This document shows positions 1 to 6,632 of a stretch of DNA of 9,673 bases, one piece after another. Made by a program: the position numbers and the translations under genes. The stretch lies in the NCBI GenBank assembly GCA_030637805.1, contig DAOWFV010000192.1, positions 1 through 9,673 on the forward strand, in the 5' to 3' direction. A model generated the notes under the pieces. It searched no databases and was not told the origin of the DNA. It saw only the letters and a list, made by a program, of their open reading frames with translations. The stretch is from Acidobacteriota bacterium (GTDB taxonomy: Bacteria; Acidobacteriota; Thermoanaerobaculia; Thermoanaerobaculales; Sulfomarinibacteraceae). How positions within the stretch are numbered: the first letter of the stretch is position 1; the number at the start of each line of letters is the position of its first letter.

Positions 1-23
1 CTCATGGAAGATGCAAATAGGGC

Positions 24-47
24 TTGACATGGCAGGAATCCTGTCAA
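24..47 (+). promoter_or_regulatory. TTGACA/TGTCAA dyad, possible -35 and operator before mgtE
   Basis: A perfect consensus -35 hexamer TTGACA (24-29) is also the left half of an inverted repeat whose right half, TGTCAA, is at 42-47. A second, inner dyad CAGG/CCTG lies at 33-36 and 40-43. The best -10 at normal spacing is AACGAT (46-51), which matches the consensus at only three of six positions, so promoter activity is doubtful. If it is used, the heptad repeats at 61-160 would lie in the untranslated leader of mgtE. The dyad could instead be an operator, or belong to an upstream gene outside the window. Confidence 0.28.
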
Positions 48-60
48 CGATCTCGGTGCG

Positions 61-160
61 ACCTGAGACCTGAGACCTGAGACCTGAGACCTGTGACTTG
101 ATCCCTGAGACCTGAAGCCGGTGCAGCCTGAGACCTGTGACTTGATCCCTGCGACCTGCG
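61..160 (+). repeat. Heptanucleotide repeat arrays, unit ACCTGAG
   Basis: Block 1 (61-116) is eight in-phase 7-nt units: four exact ACCTGAG copies (61-88), then ACCTGTG, ACTTGAT, CCCTGAG and ACCTGAA. After a 9-nt interruption, block 2 (126-160) has five units in the order GCCTGAG, ACCTGTG, ACTTGAT, CCCTGCG, ACCTGCG. The degenerate run recurs in the same order: 83-114 and 127-158 are 32-nt copies differing at one base, offset by 44 nt. A higher-order duplication was therefore laid over the tandem array. The 7-nt period puts TGA in all three plus-strand frames, so this is non-coding on that strand. It ends about 16 nt before the mgtE SD. Confidence 0.9.
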
Positions 161-185
161 CTATGATGTCCCGCCGGAGGGGCCG

Positions 186-1538
186 GTGTCGGAAACCAGC
201 GAACGGGACCTGATACAAGAGCTGCACGCCCTCCTCCACGACGGCGAGGAGGAGGCGCTACAGATCTTCCTGCGTCTGGTGCGTCCGGAGGACATCGCCG
301 ACTGGCTCGACCTCCTCTCGCAGGATGATCGCCAGCAAATCCTCGGCGCCCTCGATCACGACGCTGCCGGCACAGTCCTCACCGACACCACCGCCTCGAT
401 CCGCGCCGAGCTGGTCGAGGACCTGGAGCCCGAGCGACTGGCCCGTATCGCCGAGGCACTGCCCGCCGACGAGGCCGCAGACCTCATCGGCGAGCTCGAG
501 GTGGAAGAGTCCGAGGAGGTCCTGCACCACATCTCGTCCGAGGACGAGGAGGTGCTTCGGCAACTTCTCACCTACCCGGAGGATACCGCCGGCGGCATCA
601 TGAACCCGGAGGTGGTTGCCCTTCAGCCCACCGACACCGTTGATGACGCCATCCGCTATCTTCGGTCCGCAGATGGGGATACGATCACCGCTGCGGTGTA
701 CGTCGTGGACGAGGAGCAGCGGCTCCTGGGCTTCGTCCGCCTCCGCCGGATGGTTACGGCCCGGCCCGCCGCCCACCTCGGCGACATCATGTCCACCGAT
801 GTGATCTCGGTTGCAGTCGACACCGACCAGGAGGAGGTCGCGGACCTGGTTGACAAGTACGATTTCATGGCGATTCCCGTGGTGGACGCCGGTGGCCGCC
901 TGATGGGCGCGGTCACTGTGGACGACGTCCTCGGTGTCATCGAAGATGAGGCCACCGAGGACATTTACAAGATGGCCGGCTCCTCTGCCGAGGAGGAAGG
1001 GTCGGAGTCGATCCTCCATGTTGCCCGGTACCGCCTACCGTGGCTGCTCGTCTGCCTGGCGGGAACCCAGCTCTCGTCGTTCGTCCTCGTCATGGCCTCT
1101 CGCGAGATTCACCTCTATGAGCAAATGTCGGTGTTTACGGCGGCAATCATGGCGATGGCGGGCAACACCTCTCTGCAATCCTCGACCACCACCGTTCGCC
1201 GCCTCGCTCTGGATACGCTGCCGCGTTCCCGTTTCCTCCGCCACATCCTTCGCGAGATCGCCGTCGCCTTGCTCATGGGAGTGATCTGCGGCGCGGTCGC
1301 CTCGTTGCTCGCTCTGCTCCTTCACAACAACCCGCTCATCGGACTCGCTCTCGGGCCGGCCATGGCGATCGGGATGTCGGCGGCCAGCCTACTCGGAACC
1401 GCGATGCCTCTGATCCTCGATCTCGCCGGCGTGGACCCTGCGGTGGCCTCGGGCCCCCTGGTCTCCACCATCAACGACTCACTTGCCCTCGCCGTCTACT
1501 TCTCGGTGGCCACCGGCATCCTGCTCTGGATGGGTTGA
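186..1538 (+). CDS. mgtE: Magnesium transporter MgtE
   Basis: This 450-residue protein is a full-length MgtE-family Mg2+ channel of the inner membrane. An acidic, helical MgtE_N domain spans about residues 10-130. Two CBS domains span about 137-262, the second ending with VTVDDVLGVIEDEATEDIYKM, followed by the plug region. A five-helix membrane domain spans about 283-450. The family's PW (285-286), the DPAVASGP loop (417-424) and a pore aspartate, D431 in STIND, are present; D431 aligns by position with the ion-binding Asp432 of the Thermus protein. In the family the cytosolic domains sense intracellular Mg2+ and close the pore. The usual GNAGxQ motif reads GNTSLQ (326-331). The start is GTG, with SD GGAGGGG at 176-182; the ATGs at 163 and 166 are out of frame. 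I see no M-box riboswitch, and the leader holds heptad repeats instead. The gene converges on the EAL gene. Confidence 0.96.
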   Translation: MSETSERDLIQELHALLHDGEEEALQIFLRLVRPEDIADWLDLLSQDDRQQILGALDHDAAGTVLTDTTASIRAELVEDLEPERLARIAEALPADEAADLIGELEVEESEEVLHHISSEDEEVLRQLLTYPEDTAGGIMNPEVVALQPTDTVDDAIRYLRSADGDTITAAVYVVDEEQRLLGFVRLRRMVTARPAAHLGDIMSTDVISVAVDTDQEEVADLVDKYDFMAIPVVDAGGRLMGAVTVDDVLGVIEDEATEDIYKMAGSSAEEEGSESILHVARYRLPWLLVCLAGTQLSSFVLVMASREIHLYEQMSVFTAAIMAMAGNTSLQSSTTTVRRLALDTLPRSRFLRHILREIAVALLMGVICGAVASLLALLLHNNPLIGLALGPAMAIGMSAASLLGTAMPLILDLAGVDPAVASGPLVSTINDSLALAVYFSVATGILLWMG

Positions 1539-1543
1539 CCCCT

Positions 1544-1593
1544 GTAATTCTCTTCTGCTCTCGCGCGCGGGCGCGAGAGCAGAAGAGAATTAC
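1544..1593. terminator. Perfect 23-bp-arm palindrome between convergent genes, probable bidirectional terminator
   Basis: Positions 1544-1566 and 1571-1593 are exact reverse complements, leaving the 4-nt loop GCGG. The element starts 5 nt after the mgtE stop. On the other strand it contains the TAA stop of the EAL gene (1590-1592), so both convergent transcripts would fold into the same long hairpin at their ends. The tip of the stem is GC-rich and its base is AT-rich (GTAATT/AATTAC). Neither strand has a U-tract after the stem, so it is not a textbook intrinsic terminator. It could be a transcript-end or RNase-processing structure, or a palindromic repeat element. Confidence 0.75.
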
Positions 1594-2855
1594 GCGGGCT
1601 CCGGGTACCCGAAGTAGAAACCCTGTTGGAGCTCGATTCCGAGTTCCAACAAGGCCTCCACCTCCTCCTCGGTCTCGACCCCCTCCGCGATCACCACCGA
1701 CTGGCTGCTGCGAGCGAAGCCGGTGATCGCCGAAACCAAGTTGCGTTTGATGGGGGCCGCGGCGAGATCCCGCACGAGCATCTTGTCGAGCTTGATAAAG
1801 TCCGGTTGGAGATCGGCGAGCACGTGGAGCGCGCTGTAGCCGGTACCCATGTCATCGATGGCGATGCGGAAACCGTGCTTGCGCAGCTCCGCCACCCGCT
1901 CTCGCAGCCTGCTCGCGCTCTCGGCGTAGGTTCGCTCGGTAATCTCCAGGACACACTCACGGGGGGACCGCTCTGCAGCCTCCACCCTCCCGATGAGCCC
2001 ATCCCCGTCCGATTCGATATACTCCAGACCGAGCATGGAAAGGTTGAGGAAGAGGATCGAACCCGCCGGCAGACGGGCCGCGTTGACCAAAGCCCGCTCC
2101 AGGCACAGAAGCTCGACCTCGCCGAGCACCCCTGCGCGCTCGGTAAATCCGAAGAGGTTCTCGGCCGACTCGAGGTAGCTCCCCGCCGGACCCCGGCTCA
2201 GTGCTTCGAAACCCACGACTTCATGGCCCGGCAATCGAATGATCGGCTGGAAGAGAGTCCGCACGGATCCTTCGCGCAACATGCGGCGAACCTCGCCCAA
2301 CCGGGCCTGGTCAAGAGCTTCACCACGGCGATGGAAATCCTGGCGCGCCTCGAGCAATCCGTTGTAGATCGTACGTTCCACCCGTAGCGCCGGCCTCATC
2401 TTGATCAGGCCTTGACCAACTCGTACCGTTACCATGTCGGAGTCCCCGGTCACCTCGTCGGTGATGGTGACCCCCTCCACCAGTGATTCGTGCAGCTGTC
2501 CGGCCTCGAATCGGTCCGCCAGGAAGACCAAAAAGATATCACCGCGAACGTTCTCCTGGCACAGGAGGCTCCCGGTTCGTGCGATCGCTTCGAGGAGACC
2601 GCTGAGGTGCCGGGAGAGATTGTGCAGGACGGTGTCGTAACGTTCCCAGCCCAGGATTCTCTCGAGGTTCTGCTCGTGTTCGATCCGCACCATCAGGACC
2701 TGGAGGCTTCCCCGCTCGTCGAGCATCCTGCGCAATCTGTCGAGGACAACGGGGAGGGTCGGTAGCCGAGTAACCGGGTCGAAGAGGTTCGCGCGGTACT
2801 GCAGAAGCCGGGTCTGCAGCTCCACGGGATCCACGTTGGAAATACCGTCAGGCAC
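1590..2855 (-). CDS. Degenerate GGDEF / EAL domain cyclic-di-GMP phosphodiesterase
   Basis: This 421-residue soluble protein has no signal peptide or membrane helix. The N-terminal part (about 20-180) is GGDEF-like: it keeps the FDPVTRLPT entry motif (25-33), but the active-site loop reads RGDIF (104-108), so cyclase activity is unlikely. The EAL domain (about 195-418) has every expected catalytic and metal-binding position: E217 in FEALSR, N271 in LNLS, E304 and E307 in EITE, D334 and D335 in IDDMGTGY, K355 in IKLDK, E391 in AEGVET and Q411 in QQGFYFG. It should hydrolyse c-di-GMP to pGpG. The start is GTG, immediately after the TAA of the response regulator, with SD GAGGTG inside that gene's end, so translation is probably coupled. 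It is last in the kinase-regulator-EAL operon and its stop lies in the 1544-1593 palindrome. Signal input could come through the degenerate GGDEF domain or the neighbouring regulator (inference). Confidence 0.93.
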   Translation of the reverse strand: MPDGISNVDPVELQTRLLQYRANLFDPVTRLPTLPVVLDRLRRMLDERGSLQVLMVRIEHEQNLERILGWERYDTVLHNLSRHLSGLLEAIARTGSLLCQENVRGDIFLVFLADRFEAGQLHESLVEGVTITDEVTGDSDMVTVRVGQGLIKMRPALRVERTIYNGLLEARQDFHRRGEALDQARLGEVRRMLREGSVRTLFQPIIRLPGHEVVGFEALSRGPAGSYLESAENLFGFTERAGVLGEVELLCLERALVNAARLPAGSILFLNLSMLGLEYIESDGDGLIGRVEAAERSPRECVLEITERTYAESASRLRERVAELRKHGFRIAIDDMGTGYSALHVLADLQPDFIKLDKMLVRDLAAAPIKRNLVSAITGFARSSQSVVIAEGVETEEEVEALLELGIELQQGFYFGYPEPA

Positions 2856-3233
2856 TTACTCACCTCGCGACGCCGCAAGCAGCTGGCGAACCTGGTGCAC
2901 GAGTTCGCGGGGTGAGAAGGGTTTGCAGACGTAGGCGTTGGCTCCCAGCTGGAGGGTCCCGAGCTGGTCCTGGTGGCCGCTTCGGGCGCTGACCACTAGT
3001 ACCGGAACACGCGCCCCTTTCGGGTCCAGCCGTAGCAGTTTGAGCAGTTCCATCCCATCAAGATCCGGCATCATGAGGTCGAGGAGTACCAGATCCGGCG
3101 GGTCGGCCAGAACCCGCGCCAGAGCCGAGCGCCCATCGGTGTCGGTATCGACTTCGAGCCCGTCCGACCGCAAAATGGTAGCGAGGAGGTCCACCATGTC
3201 CGGTTCGTCATCGATCACAAAGATGCGCGTCAT
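2856..3233 (-). CDS. Single-domain (CheY-like) response regulator
   Basis: This 125-residue protein is one receiver domain with no output domain. The acidic pocket D8/D9 (VIDDEPD), phosphoacceptor D52 in LLDLMMPDLDG, switch residues S82 (VVSA) and Y101, and K104 in CKPFSPREL are all present, so phosphorylation is expected. The ATG start overlaps the stop of the upstream kinase gene by 4 bp (ATGA). Its SD, a GGGGAGGAGGG run, lies within the last codons of the kinase. The TAA stop directly abuts the GTG of the EAL gene. The cognate donor is almost certainly the kinase. Since the domain has no effector of its own, it probably works by protein contact with the EAL protein or another partner, or in a relay (inference). 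Confidence 0.94.
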   Translation of the reverse strand: MTRIFVIDDEPDMVDLLATILRSDGLEVDTDTDGRSALARVLADPPDLVLLDLMMPDLDGMELLKLLRLDPKGARVPVLVVSARSGHQDQLGTLQLGANAYVCKPFSPRELVHQVRQLLAASRGE

Positions 3234-4828
3234 GGGCCCTCCTCCCCTGCATCGCTCGCGGCACCGGCTGCATCGATTCTAGCAGAGGGACCATCCACCG
3301 CGGGACCGATTCGGCCGGGACTTCGGCACGGAAACCACACGAGAAACGTGGAACCGACGCCCTCCTTGCTTTCCACCCAAACCGTCCCGCTGTGGCTCTC
3401 GACGATGCTGCGGACCAAGGACAGACCCAGCCCCATTCCGCCGAAGCGCCGTCGCAAGCTGGGATCAACCTGGTGGAAGCGGTCGAAGATCCGCATCAGT
3501 TCGGACGACGGGATCCCCACCCCGCTGTCCCGGATCCGAACCAGCACCCCTTCGCGTCCTTCGCTGTCACATGCCTCGGCGGCCACCAGCACCGTGCCGC
3601 CCTGAGGCGTGAACTTCACCGCGTTGTCGAGCAGGTTGAGAAAGACCCTTTCCACTTGCTCGGGGTTGGCCTGCACGGGCGCCACGTCTGGCTCGACTTC
3701 GAGGGCGATCTTAATCTCGCCGGCTTCCAACCTCGGGCGGAAGGTATCCAATACCCCTTCCAGGAGAGACCTGAGGTCAACCGCCTCCCATGCGGCCTCC
3801 AGGGCGGTCACACGATCGAGACGAGACACTTGGACCAGCTCCTCGATTCTGAAGGACAGGCGTCCGACGTTTTTCCGGCAGACCTCCGCCGCCCGGTGAG
3901 CCTCCGCCGGAAGATCGCCGAGGCCTCCGTCCGTCAGCAGCTCGATATAACCGCGGAGCGCGGTGAGAGGGGTCATCAGCTCATGCGAGACGTTGGCGAT
4001 CAAATCGGCTTTGGTCTGGTCCAGGGTTTCGAGCTCACGGTTCGCCTCGCGTAAGCGATCGATAGTGGCCAGGAGCTCGTCCGCCATGCGGTTGAACGCC
4101 TCCGCGAGTTCCTCGATCTCGTCCTGGGAACGAACGGTAACCCGCTCGTCGAGATGACCTTCCTGGATTCGCTGCACCCCCGCGCGCAGGCGGTCCACAT
4201 CGCGGGTGATGCCGCTGGCCAGGGTCACCGAAACCCAATGGGTGAGGCCGAGCCCCATCGCCAGGACCAAGGCCGAAAGCAACAAGGACTGGCGGAGCTG
4301 CCGATCCACGTTCTCGTAACTGAAGGTTGCCACCAGAGAAAATTCGTGCTTTCCCCATTCCTCCACCGCCGGCGCGACCACACGGTAAACGCGCCTACCG
4401 CCGGGCTCGATGATCCTCGCCGTGCTGGGTTCGAGACCACGGACAGCCTGCACCAGGTCCGGATCGGTGATCTTCGGTCTCTCGCTACGGCTGCTGAAGG
4501 AGACGACATTCTCCCGGCCCGCCCGCATGACCAGGCGGCTTCTCACATCGATCACCTCCAACAACAGGACGTCGGGGTTGAGCGCCCTCAGGCGGGTCAC
4601 CTGCTGGTCGAGGAGCTCACTGCCGGAGGAGCTGTAGTAATCCACCCACTGGGCCATCGGCACGCTTATCAGCGATGCATAGGTGCGAGCAGATTCCTCC
4701 ATCGATCTCCGCAGGGACCGATGACGAAAAACCACCAGCACCAGCGCGCTGAATATCAGGCTGACCACCACTGCAAAAGCGATGTGCCGGGCGATTCGCG
4801 TCTGTATTCGGCTGCGTGAACGTTCCAC
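3230..4828 (-). CDS. Membrane sensor histidine kinase with HAMP domain
   Basis: This 532-residue inner-membrane kinase has TM1 at about 16-34, a periplasmic sensor region at about 35-180 (possibly Cache/PDC-like, from LNPDVLLLEVID at 83-94), TM2 at about 181-205, HAMP at about 207-258 and a short coiled linker. The HisKA domain follows, with H282 in SHELMTPL, then the ATPase domain with N box N402 (LLDNAVKFT), G1 DSGVGIP (434-440), F box FDRF (448-451) and G2 GGMGLGLSL (463-471). All motifs look active. About 32 Gly/Ala/Pro-rich residues follow the catalytic core, and their last codons carry the SD of the response-regulator gene. The GTG start is the only one available: an in-frame TAG lies about 20 nt upstream, with a run of seven Gs between. 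There is a 63-nt gap to yicC, in which TATGAT (minus strand, 4864-4869) resembles a -10, but no -35 is evident. The signal sensed cannot be read from the sequence. Confidence 0.94.
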   Translation of the reverse strand: MERSRSRIQTRIARHIAFAVVVSLIFSALVLVVFRHRSLRRSMEESARTYASLISVPMAQWVDYYSSSGSELLDQQVTRLRALNPDVLLLEVIDVRSRLVMRAGRENVVSFSSRSERPKITDPDLVQAVRGLEPSTARIIEPGGRRVYRVVAPAVEEWGKHEFSLVATFSYENVDRQLRQSLLLSALVLAMGLGLTHWVSVTLASGITRDVDRLRAGVQRIQEGHLDERVTVRSQDEIEELAEAFNRMADELLATIDRLREANRELETLDQTKADLIANVSHELMTPLTALRGYIELLTDGGLGDLPAEAHRAAEVCRKNVGRLSFRIEELVQVSRLDRVTALEAAWEAVDLRSLLEGVLDTFRPRLEAGEIKIALEVEPDVAPVQANPEQVERVFLNLLDNAVKFTPQGGTVLVAAEACDSEGREGVLVRIRDSGVGIPSSELMRIFDRFHQVDPSLRRRFGGMGLGLSLVRSIVESHSGTVWVESKEGVGSTFLVWFPCRSPGRIGPAVDGPSARIDAAGAASDAGEEGP

Positions 4829-4891
4829 GAGCTGGTGAGGCCCCCCCTATAAGGTGCACATCGATCATACCGCTTCGGCCCACGCTCGGTC

Positions 4892-5788
4892 TCACTCGAG
4901 GTTCTGGACCTGCTCGCGCACCCGCTCACCGGCAGCCTTGGCCGCGACCAGGCGATCAGCCACCTCGGGCTCGCGGCATTTTGAACCGAGGGTGTTCAGC
5001 TCGCGGTGGATCTCCTGACAGAGAAAGTCCAGGGTACGCCCGACGGCTCCGCCTGCCTCGAGACGCTTGGCAAACGTCCCGAAGTGGGCGCGCAGCCGCA
5101 CGACCTCCTCGGCCACGTCGGCACGGTCCGCGATCAGCGCCGCTTCCTGCACGATCCGTTCGGGCTCCACTGCCATCTCGGGGCCCACCACGGCGGCGAT
5201 CCGTTCCCGTAAGCGCTCCATGATTCGCCGGCGCAGGTCCGGCATCTGTGGCTCGAACCAATCCAGAAACCCGACGATCTCCCCCAGCTCATCCTTGATC
5301 TGCCGGGCCAAGTTCTCGCCCTCCGCACGGCGCATCTGTAGGGCTGTCTCCACCGCTTCCGCCACCACCATTCGCAACGCGGCCGTTTCCGCCTCATCCA
5401 GGAGCGTCTCCTGGGCCGTCACCGAGATCAGTCCGGGCACTGCAAGTACATCTCGGAGGGTCACCGACCCCGCAGTCCCCTCGGGCAGTGGAAGACCGGA
5501 GAGCTGTTCGAAAACGCTGCTCACCGCCTGGCTGTTCACCATCACGTGGGTCGCCCCGGCGCCGCTCCGCTCGAGGTTGAGTTGCCCGGTTACCCTTCCC
5601 CGTTGGAAACGATCGGAAACCTCCGTGCGCACCACCGCCTCGAGCTCCGGAGCCTCTTCTCGAAGGTTGGTGCGCACCTGGACGTCGAGGTACCGATGGT
5701 TGACTGAGCGAACCACCACCGATGCGCCGAAACGATCCGACAAGCGACCTCGCGCGCGTCCAAATCCGGTCATACTCGCTAACGCCAT
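4892..5788 (-). CDS. yicC: YicC-family endoribonuclease
   Basis: This 298-residue protein has the complete YicC architecture. The N-terminal signature ASMTGFGRARG is present, then SVNHRYLDVQVR and the central YicC_N region. The C-terminal DUF1732 domain has DFLCQEIHRELNTLGSKCRE and ends with the family-typical REQVQNLE. In E. coli, YicC is reported to act as an RNase involved in small-RNA turnover, so cytoplasmic RNA processing is the likely role. I chose the ATG at 5786-5788 because GGAGGG lies 8 nt upstream and the protein then begins like its homologues; an in-frame TTG at 5809 would add seven residues and overlap the SD. In many bacteria yicC is followed by gmk and rpoZ; here the kinase operon follows. 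It has its own plausible promoter, so it need not depend on the broken ABC gene upstream. Confidence 0.95.
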   Translation of the reverse strand: MALASMTGFGRARGRLSDRFGASVVVRSVNHRYLDVQVRTNLREEAPELEAVVRTEVSDRFQRGRVTGQLNLERSGAGATHVMVNSQAVSSVFEQLSGLPLPEGTAGSVTLRDVLAVPGLISVTAQETLLDEAETAALRMVVAEAVETALQMRRAEGENLARQIKDELGEIVGFLDWFEPQMPDLRRRIMERLRERIAAVVGPEMAVEPERIVQEAALIADRADVAEEVVRLRAHFGTFAKRLEAGGAVGRTLDFLCQEIHRELNTLGSKCREPEVADRLVAAKAAGERVREQVQNLE

Positions 5789-5819
5789 GGCTTCTTCCCT
5801 CCACAACAACTGGGGCTTC

Positions 5820-5849
5820 AGATTACCTGTTCCGGTAAGTGGTTCTCAA
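5820..5849 (-). promoter_or_regulatory. Putative sigma70 promoter of yicC with internal dyad
   Basis: On the minus strand, TTGAGA (5844-5849) and TAATCT (5820-5825) are separated by 18 nt, a good sigma70 pair. Initiation would be at about 5813, leaving a leader of about 25 nt with the yicC SD. The dyad TTACC-N6-GGTAA lies at 5823-5838 (plus-strand coordinates), overlapping the -10 and spacer, where a repressor could act. The call rests only on hexamer match and spacing. Confidence 0.45.
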
Positions 5850-5881
5850 TGATCTGTCACTTTTCGTTCAAGCTTCGCTGA

Positions 5882-6562
5882 TCACAAGAGCTCCTGCATC
5901 TCGACCATTCGCGAGTAGTCGCCTCCAGCAGCGAGCAACTCCTCATGCTTCCCCCGTTCGACGACCCGGCCGTCCGCAATCACCGCGATGAGGTCGGCCC
6001 GACGGACGGTTGCCAGTCGGTGGGCTATCACCAACGTGGTTCGGTTTCGCATCAGACGGTCGAGCGCGCTTCTCACCGCCAGCTCGGACTCCGGATCGAG
6101 GGCCGAGGTGGCCTCGTCGAGGATGAGGATAGGGGGATCCTTGAGGAGGGCACGGGCGATGGACAGGCGCTGGCGCTGGCCACCGGAAAGCCGGAGGCCG
6201 GACTCGCCGATCACCGTGTCGAATCCCCGGGGCAGATCGCAAATGAACTCGTGAGCATTTGCCCCGCGGGCGGCGGACTCCACAGCTTCCGAGGCAAGGT
6301 CGTCGCGCCCACATGATGTTGTTGCGCACCGTGTCGTTGAACAATATGGTCTCCTGGGTCACGAGTCCGATTCGAGCGCGTAGGCTGGCCAGCCGAAGGT
6401 CTCGAACATCGTGCCCCCCACTCGAACAGCTCCCTCCTGAACGTCCCAGAAGCGCGGGATGAGCTGAGCGATGGTGCTCTTGCCAGCGCCCGAGGCGCCG
6501 ACAAGCGCGACTGTACCACCGCGCGGAAGCTCGAGCTCCCAAGCTATTGATTTCAAATCGCT
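5882..6562 (-). pseudogene. Remnant of MsbA-type ABC exporter: ATP-binding domain only, frame broken twice
   Basis: Read on the minus strand from 6562, the sequence gives ELPRGGTVALVGASGAGKST (Walker A) up to the G-run at 6414-6419. Homology then continues one frame over as DVRDLRLASLRARIGLVTQE (Q loop) and LFNDTVRNNIM, to about 6308-6313. It returns to the first frame for SAARGANAHEFICDLPRGFD, the LSGGQRQR signature, ILILDEATSALD (Walker B and D loop), the AHR H loop and a typical VVERGKHEELL C-terminus, ending at TGA 5882-5884. The first frame has a stop at 6359-6361 in the gap. The whole membrane domain (about 330 residues) and the first part of the ATPase are missing: an in-frame TGA lies at 6563-6565, and I found no homology beyond it before pepA. 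Both indels fall in or next to G runs, so sequencing error could explain them, but not the 5' truncation. It was probably a lipid or multidrug exporter. Confidence 0.85.
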
Positions 6563-6583
6563 TCAGTGAAATCCCACAGAATA

Positions 6584-6592
6584 TGCTACAAT
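6584..6592 (+). promoter_or_regulatory. pepA: Extended -10 promoter of pepA
   Basis: TGC-TACAAT at 6584-6592 is an extended -10 (TGn before a five-of-six match to TATAAT). It is followed by the GC-rich stretch at 6593-6601, typical of a start region, and would initiate near 6599. A weak -35 (TTCAGT, 6562-6567, 19-nt spacing) is possible, though extended -10 promoters often lack one. The promoter lies just past the broken 5' end of the ABC remnant. Confidence 0.5.
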
Positions 6593-6632
6593 CCGCGGCC
6601 GAGTTTACCGAAAGGGAGGACTCGCTCACCAA

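Noticed and set aside
1..33. Possible start of a divergent minus-strand gene (ATG complement at 31-33, MSSPICIFHE)
   Set aside because: Ten codons with a weak SD; indistinguishable from chance.
2..73. Possible end of an upstream plus-strand gene, running into the heptad array and stopping at TGA 71-73
   Set aside because: Only 23 codons with no recognisable motif. It is the only plus frame open here, and a stop just inside a heptad array would echo the dusB arrangement, but it cannot be supported.
61..160. CRISPR-like array
   Set aside because: The units are contiguous 7-mers with no spacers of regular length, and there are no cas genes.
258..1019. Minus-strand 253-codon frame inside mgtE
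   Set aside because: It is a codon-bias shadow of the GC-rich, Asp/Glu-rich mgtE N-terminus, with no recognisable domain.
4864..4869. TATGAT as -10 of the kinase operon
   Set aside because: No -35 at 16-18 nt upstream; a single hexamer is too weak to list as a promoter.
6308..6419. Programmed ribosomal frameshifting in the ABC gene
   Set aside because: The first site fits a -1 slippery heptamer, but a second, opposite shift about 100 nt later would also be needed, and the transporter lacks its membrane domain anyway. Decay or sequencing error is simpler.
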